Positions 6,088 to 9,247 of a stretch of 9,247 bases of DNA are shown here, piece after piece. Source of the DNA: an uncultured Limnohabitans sp. (GTDB lineage: Bacteria > Pseudomonadota > Gammaproteobacteria > Burkholderiales > Burkholderiaceae_C). The notes under the pieces are model-generated. The model saw nothing but the letters and a program-made list of their open reading frames with translations. It ran no database searches and was not told where the DNA came from. The stretch's first letter is position 1. The number at the start of each line of letters is the position of its first letter. The stretch covers positions 1-9,247 of the forward strand of contig CALEYZ010000139.1 of assembly GCA_937928195.1 (NCBI GenBank), written 5' to 3'. The position numbers and the translations under genes were made by a program.

Positions 6088-7383
6088 TTAGTCGTACACC
6101 TCAGCTTCGGGATCAGTGGCTTCCAACTCGTAACTGGCCGCCAACATGGCCAAACGGCCAATCACGCCATACATGTAGAAGCGGTTGGGCACACTGGCAC
6201 CGGGCTTCATGCCGGGCTGCGGCAAATGCGGTGTGTCGGCAAAAGCCAAGGGCACAAAGCTGGCACCGGGTGCGTTCAAGTTTTCGTCCACACCGCGCTC
6301 GGCATGCACGCGGTAGAAGCCGCCCACCACGTAGCGGTCCATCATGTAGACCACGGGTTCGGCCACCGCATCGTTCATGCGCTCGTTGGTGAGCACACCT
6401 TCTTGAATGATGACGTCGCTCACCACCTGGCCGTCTTTGATGACGCTCATCTTGTTGCGCGTTTTGCGGTTGAGCACATCGAGGTCGGCCACATCGCGCA
6501 CGGTCATGATGCCCATGCCATAGGTGCCGTTGTCGGCCTTGACCACCACGAAAGGTTTCTCGTTGATGCCGTACTCTTTGTACTTGCGTTTGATTTTGGT
6601 CAGCAAGGCATCGACATTGCTGCGCAAAGCCTCAATGCCCAGGCCTTCGGCAAAATTGACATCGCCGCATTGGTTGAACATGGGATTGATGAGCCAAGGG
6701 TCAATGCCCAAGAGTTTGCCAAAGCGCTTGGCCACTTCTTCATAGCTTTGAAAGTGCAAAGTTTTGCGACGCACGCTCCAGCCTGCATGCAAAGGCGGCA
6801 ACAGATGCTGTTCGTGCAAGTCTTCCAAAATGCCAGGCGCACCGGCCGACAAATCGTTGTTGAGCAAAATGGTGCAGGGGTCAAAGTCTTTCAAACCCAC
6901 ACGGTGCTTGGAGCGCAAGACGGGCTCTAACGTGACTTGATCGCCGCCGGGCAAATCGATGACCGTCAGCTCTTTGATCTCGGGATTGATCGAGCCAATG
7001 CGCACATTCAAGCCGGCCATGTGGAAGATGCGCTGAAGTTGCGCCACATTGCTCAAATAAAAAGTGTTGCGTGTGTGGTTCTCGGGAATGATCAGCAGGT
7101 TTTTGGCCTCAGGGCAGATCTTCTCAATGGCCGCCTGCGCAGCTTGCACCGCCAACGGCAGCATCTCTTGCGACAGATTGTTCCAGCCGCCAGGAAACAG
7201 GTTGGTGTCGACCGGCGCCAATTTGAAACCTGCATTGCGAATGTCGACCGAGGTGTAGATGGGCGGTGTGTGCTCCATCCACTCCAGACGGAACCAGCGC
7301 TCAATGGCGGGCATGGAGTCGAGCACGCGTTGCTCGAGTTCGTTGATGGGCCCATTGAGGGCAGTCACTAAATGCGGAACCAT
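6088..7383 (-). CDS. gshA: Glutamate-cysteine ligase, Acidithiobacillus-type GshA
   Basis: Family knowledge: the enzyme joins L-glutamate and L-cysteine with ATP to give gamma-glutamylcysteine, the first step of glutathione synthesis, in the cytoplasm. Seen: 431 residues without resemblance to E. coli GshA; instead it matches the separate proteobacterial family first defined in Acidithiobacillus ferrooxidans. Recognisable blocks are VDTNLFPGGWNNL (58-70), PENHTRNTFY (100-109), LLNNDLSAG (173-181), VVKADNGTYGMG (280-291, resembling an ATP-grasp nucleotide loop) and a C-terminal NRFYMYGVIGRLAMLAASYE. The ATG at 7383 has AAAGG five bases upstream. It starts 11 bases after proA, indicating co-transcription; both products draw on glutamate. 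gshB, for the second step, is not in the window. Hairpins and a terminator follow. Confidence 0.93.
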   Translation of the reverse strand: MVPHLVTALNGPINELEQRVLDSMPAIERWFRLEWMEHTPPIYTSVDIRNAGFKLAPVDTNLFPGGWNNLSQEMLPLAVQAAQAAIEKICPEAKNLLIIPENHTRNTFYLSNVAQLQRIFHMAGLNVRIGSINPEIKELTVIDLPGGDQVTLEPVLRSKHRVGLKDFDPCTILLNNDLSAGAPGILEDLHEQHLLPPLHAGWSVRRKTLHFQSYEEVAKRFGKLLGIDPWLINPMFNQCGDVNFAEGLGIEALRSNVDALLTKIKRKYKEYGINEKPFVVVKADNGTYGMGIMTVRDVADLDVLNRKTRNKMSVIKDGQVVSDVIIQEGVLTNERMNDAVAEPVVYMMDRYVVGGFYRVHAERGVDENLNAPGASFVPLAFADTPHLPQPGMKPGASVPNRFYMYGVIGRLAMLAASYELEATDPEAEVYD

Positions 7384-7394
7384 AGCAGCCTTTG

Positions 7395-8660
7395 TTAATT
7401 GCGAACTTCGCCTTCACCCAGCACAACGTACTTAAGTGATGTGAGGCCTTCAATCCCCACAGGACCTCGGGCATGAAACTTGTCGGTCGAGATGCCAATT
7501 TCGGCACCCAGTCCAAATTCAAAACCATCTGCAAAACGCGTGCTGGCGTTGACCATCACGCTGGCCGAATCGACCTCACGCAAGAAACGCTGCGCATGCA
7601 TGTGGTTGCGTGTGAGGATGGCATCGGTGTGATGGCTTGAATAATGATTGATGTGGGCAATCGCTTGGTCCAAGCCATCCACCACCTTGATGCTGATGAT
7701 GGGCGCCAAGTACTCTTCAAACCAGTCTTGCTCGGTGGCATCGACCAATTTGGCCCCTGTTACTTGCGACAAAATGGTTTTGGCTTTAGGGCAGCAGCGC
7801 ATTTCAACGCCTTTGTCTGCATAGACCTTGCCAATGAGTGGCAAAAATTCTGCAGCCACACCCTGGGCTACCAGCAAACCTTCGCTGGCATTGCAAGGGC
7901 TGTACTTTTGCGTTTTGGCGTTGTCGGCTACTTTGACGGCCATGGCCACATCGCAGGGGTCATCGACATACGTGTGGCAATTGCCGTCGAGGTGTTTGAT
8001 GACGGGCACCTTGGCATCACGGCTGATGCGCTCGATCAAACCTTTGCCGCCACGTGGAATGATGACGTCGACGAACTCAGGCATGGTGATGAGTTGACCC
8101 ACCGCTTCACGGTCGGTGGTTTGCACCAACTGCACCGCGTTGGCTGGCAAACCTGAGTCTTGCAAGGCTTGCTGCACCAGCAAAGCCAAGGCTTTGTTGG
8201 ACTCGATGGCCTCAGAGCCACCGCGCAAAATACACGCGTTGCCGCTTTTGATCGACAGGCTGGCGGCCTCAATGGTCACATTGGGGCGGCTTTCAAAGAT
8301 CATGCCGAACACACCAATGGGCACCCGCATTTGACCCACCCGAATGCCACTGGGCTGTTGCTTCATGCCCAGAATTTCACCAATGACATCTGGCATGGCG
8401 GCCAGCTGCTCGCAGCCTTCAGCACATGTTTCAAGCACCTTGGGCGTGAGGCGCAAGCGGTCGACCATGGGGGCCGACAAACCGGCAGCCGCTGCGCGCG
8501 ACAGGTCCTTGGCGTTGTCAATTTGAAGGGCGTCAGTGTTCTCGCGCAGCAGTGCTGCCAAACGTTTCAGCGCTTTGTTTTTGGAAGCCGTGGAGGCTTT
8601 GGCCATCAGGGCGGAGGCAACTTTGGCCTGTTGCCCAAGGGACTGCATGGATGCGTTCAT
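7395..8660 (-). CDS. proA: Gamma-glutamyl phosphate reductase
   Basis: Family knowledge: ProA reduces gamma-glutamyl phosphate with NADPH to glutamate 5-semialdehyde, the second step of proline synthesis, in the cytoplasm. Its substrate is handed over by glutamate 5-kinase ProB. Seen: 421 residues, close to the E. coli length, with an aldehyde dehydrogenase-like fold. The catalytic cysteine is C256 in QKYSPCNASE. Family blocks include GVFGMIFESRPNVT (116-129), IPRGGKGLIE (201-210), HLDGNCHTYVD (223-233), NASTRFADGFEFGLGAEIGIS (371-391) and HARGPVGIEGL (396-406). The ATG at 8660 has AGGGA almost touching it, which is closer than ideal; the ATG four codons on (M5) would be further away than ideal, so the exact start is uncertain by four residues. 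It lies 24 bases after the lyase-family gene and 11 before gshA, so an operon is likely. proB is not here. Confidence 0.97.
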   Translation of the reverse strand: MNASMQSLGQQAKVASALMAKASTASKNKALKRLAALLRENTDALQIDNAKDLSRAAAAGLSAPMVDRLRLTPKVLETCAEGCEQLAAMPDVIGEILGMKQQPSGIRVGQMRVPIGVFGMIFESRPNVTIEAASLSIKSGNACILRGGSEAIESNKALALLVQQALQDSGLPANAVQLVQTTDREAVGQLITMPEFVDVIIPRGGKGLIERISRDAKVPVIKHLDGNCHTYVDDPCDVAMAVKVADNAKTQKYSPCNASEGLLVAQGVAAEFLPLIGKVYADKGVEMRCCPKAKTILSQVTGAKLVDATEQDWFEEYLAPIISIKVVDGLDQAIAHINHYSSHHTDAILTRNHMHAQRFLREVDSASVMVNASTRFADGFEFGLGAEIGISTDKFHARGPVGIEGLTSLKYVVLGEGEVRN

Positions 8661-8684
8661 GTCCCTATTTTCGCACTCTTAGGC

Positions 8685-9247
8685 TCAAACGGGGAAGCGA
8701 CGCTCCCAATTCTCAACTTCTGGCAAGCCCAAACAATCGTTGTACTCTTTGGAAGAGAGCTGCCGCGGCTTGGCCGCCAGCGTGTGGCCATCGGTTTGCA
8801 AGTGCTGCAAGGCCTCGCGCATGGCAAAACCCACCGCATTGCGCAGCAGAGCGGGATAAATGGCCAAAGCCACGCCGTGGGTGTGCAATTGGGCGGCAGG
8901 CAAGCCCAACAAAGGGCCACCCGCGTCGATGTTGACGGTACAAGGAATGGTCAAAGCATCTGCGATTTGTTTCAGATCGTCCAACAAACCAGGGTGCGCC
9001 TTCAACTCCACAAAGACGGCGTCGGCACCGGCCTTTTGAAAGGCTTGCGCCCGCGCAATGCCCGCGGCCAAGCCTTCAGCGCCCACACTGTCGGTGCGAG
9101 CAATGACCATGAACTGATCGTCTTTGCGCGCCGCAACCGCCGCTTCAATTTTGGCCACGGCCTCGCGAAACGGCAGCACGCTGCGATCGCCTGGCAATTG
9201 GGCGCAGCGTTTGGGCGAGATCTGGTCTTCCATGTGAATGGCGGCCA
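8685..9247 (-). CDS. Isocitrate lyase/PEP mutase family protein, C-terminal part (cut by window edge)
   Basis: The right edge removes the 5' end; about 187 codons remain up to the TGA at 8685. Family knowledge: members are (beta/alpha)8 barrel Mg2+ enzymes that break or form C-C or P-C bonds next to a carboxylate, such as methylisocitrate lyase, oxaloacetate decarboxylase and phosphonopyruvate-forming mutases. Seen: AAIHMEDQ at the visible start supplies the metal-binding glutamate. It is followed by PKRCAQLPG, which keeps the cysteine (codon 9204-9206) of the lyase KKCGH/KRCGH motif but has AQ in place of GH. FMVIARTDS and RAQAFQKAGADAVFVE are also family blocks. The C-terminal end (YNDCLGLPEVENWERRF) is more like the short uncharacterised or oxaloacetate decarboxylase group than PrpB. 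The ATG at 9233 is internal to the family fold and is not the start. Exact substrate unknown. It is probably the upstream member of the proA-gshA operon. Confidence 0.85.
   Translation of the reverse strand, partial: AAIHMEDQISPKRCAQLPGDRSVLPFREAVAKIEAAVAARKDDQFMVIARTDSVGAEGLAAGIARAQAFQKAGADAVFVELKAHPGLLDDLKQIADALTIPCTVNIDAGGPLLGLPAAQLHTHGVALAIYPALLRNAVGFAMREALQHLQTDGHTLAAKPRQLSSKEYNDCLGLPEVENWERRFPV

Noticed and set aside
5149..6930. A very long plus-strand open frame (593 codons) running opposite kup and gshA and through their intergenic gap
   Set aside because: It is antisense to two well-supported genes, and its product is rich in His, Gln and Gly with no family block. This is what codon bias on the opposite strand produces. 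It also spans the terminator without any sign of a promoter or ribosome site.
9183..9190. GCGATCGC palindrome
   Set aside because: It is a single copy inside a coding sequence with no other occurrence noticed, so it is not a repeat family.

Overview
The window looks like an ordinary chromosomal stretch of a beta-proteobacterium, most likely Burkholderiales and probably Comamonadaceae (the Limnohabitans, Rhodoferax or Curvibacter range). This placement rests on protein character read by eye: a NodI/NodJ-type ABC pair, a GshA of the kind first defined in Acidithiobacillus, a Kup with the variant GDIGTSV motif, and a 3-hydroxybutyryl-CoA dehydrogenase of the Burkholderiales type. Base composition is moderately GC-rich and even throughout. 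I see no insertion sequence, phage gene, tRNA, rRNA or CRISPR array. The coding is dense: no gap exceeds about 155 bases, so no stretch of 300 bases lacks a gene.

Left part (1-1985, minus strand). The ATP-binding subunit of an exporter starts at 1985 and overlaps its ABC-2 permease by four bases (ATGA). After 49 bases comes the start of a 3-hydroxybutyryl-CoA dehydrogenase cut by the left edge. These could be one transcript, though only the two ABC genes are clearly coupled.

Middle (1986-4069). A 147-base divergent spacer holds a likely promoter and two imperfect palindromes. It is followed on the plus strand by gentisate 1,2-dioxygenase (an Fe(II) bicupin for aromatic catabolism) and then by phosphatidylserine decarboxylase (phosphatidylethanolamine synthesis). 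The second gene appears to have its own promoter inside the end of the first. The other genes of the gentisate pathway and pssA are not in the window.

Right part (4066-9247, minus strand). In transcription order this holds an isocitrate lyase/PEP mutase family enzyme (5' end cut by the right edge), proA, gshA and kup. The first three are spaced 24 and 11 bases apart and look like one operon. ProA and GshA both work on glutamate or its gamma-activated form (proline and glutathione synthesis). A Rho-independent terminator follows gshA, but its T-run ends exactly at the GTG start codon of kup. kup then ends tail to tail with psd, the two stop codons sharing a TTTAAA palindrome.

I found no clearly new biological system. 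The most interesting structure is the gshA-kup junction, where a terminator, two further hairpins and a possible 29-codon leader frame crowd against a kup start that has no visible ribosome binding site.
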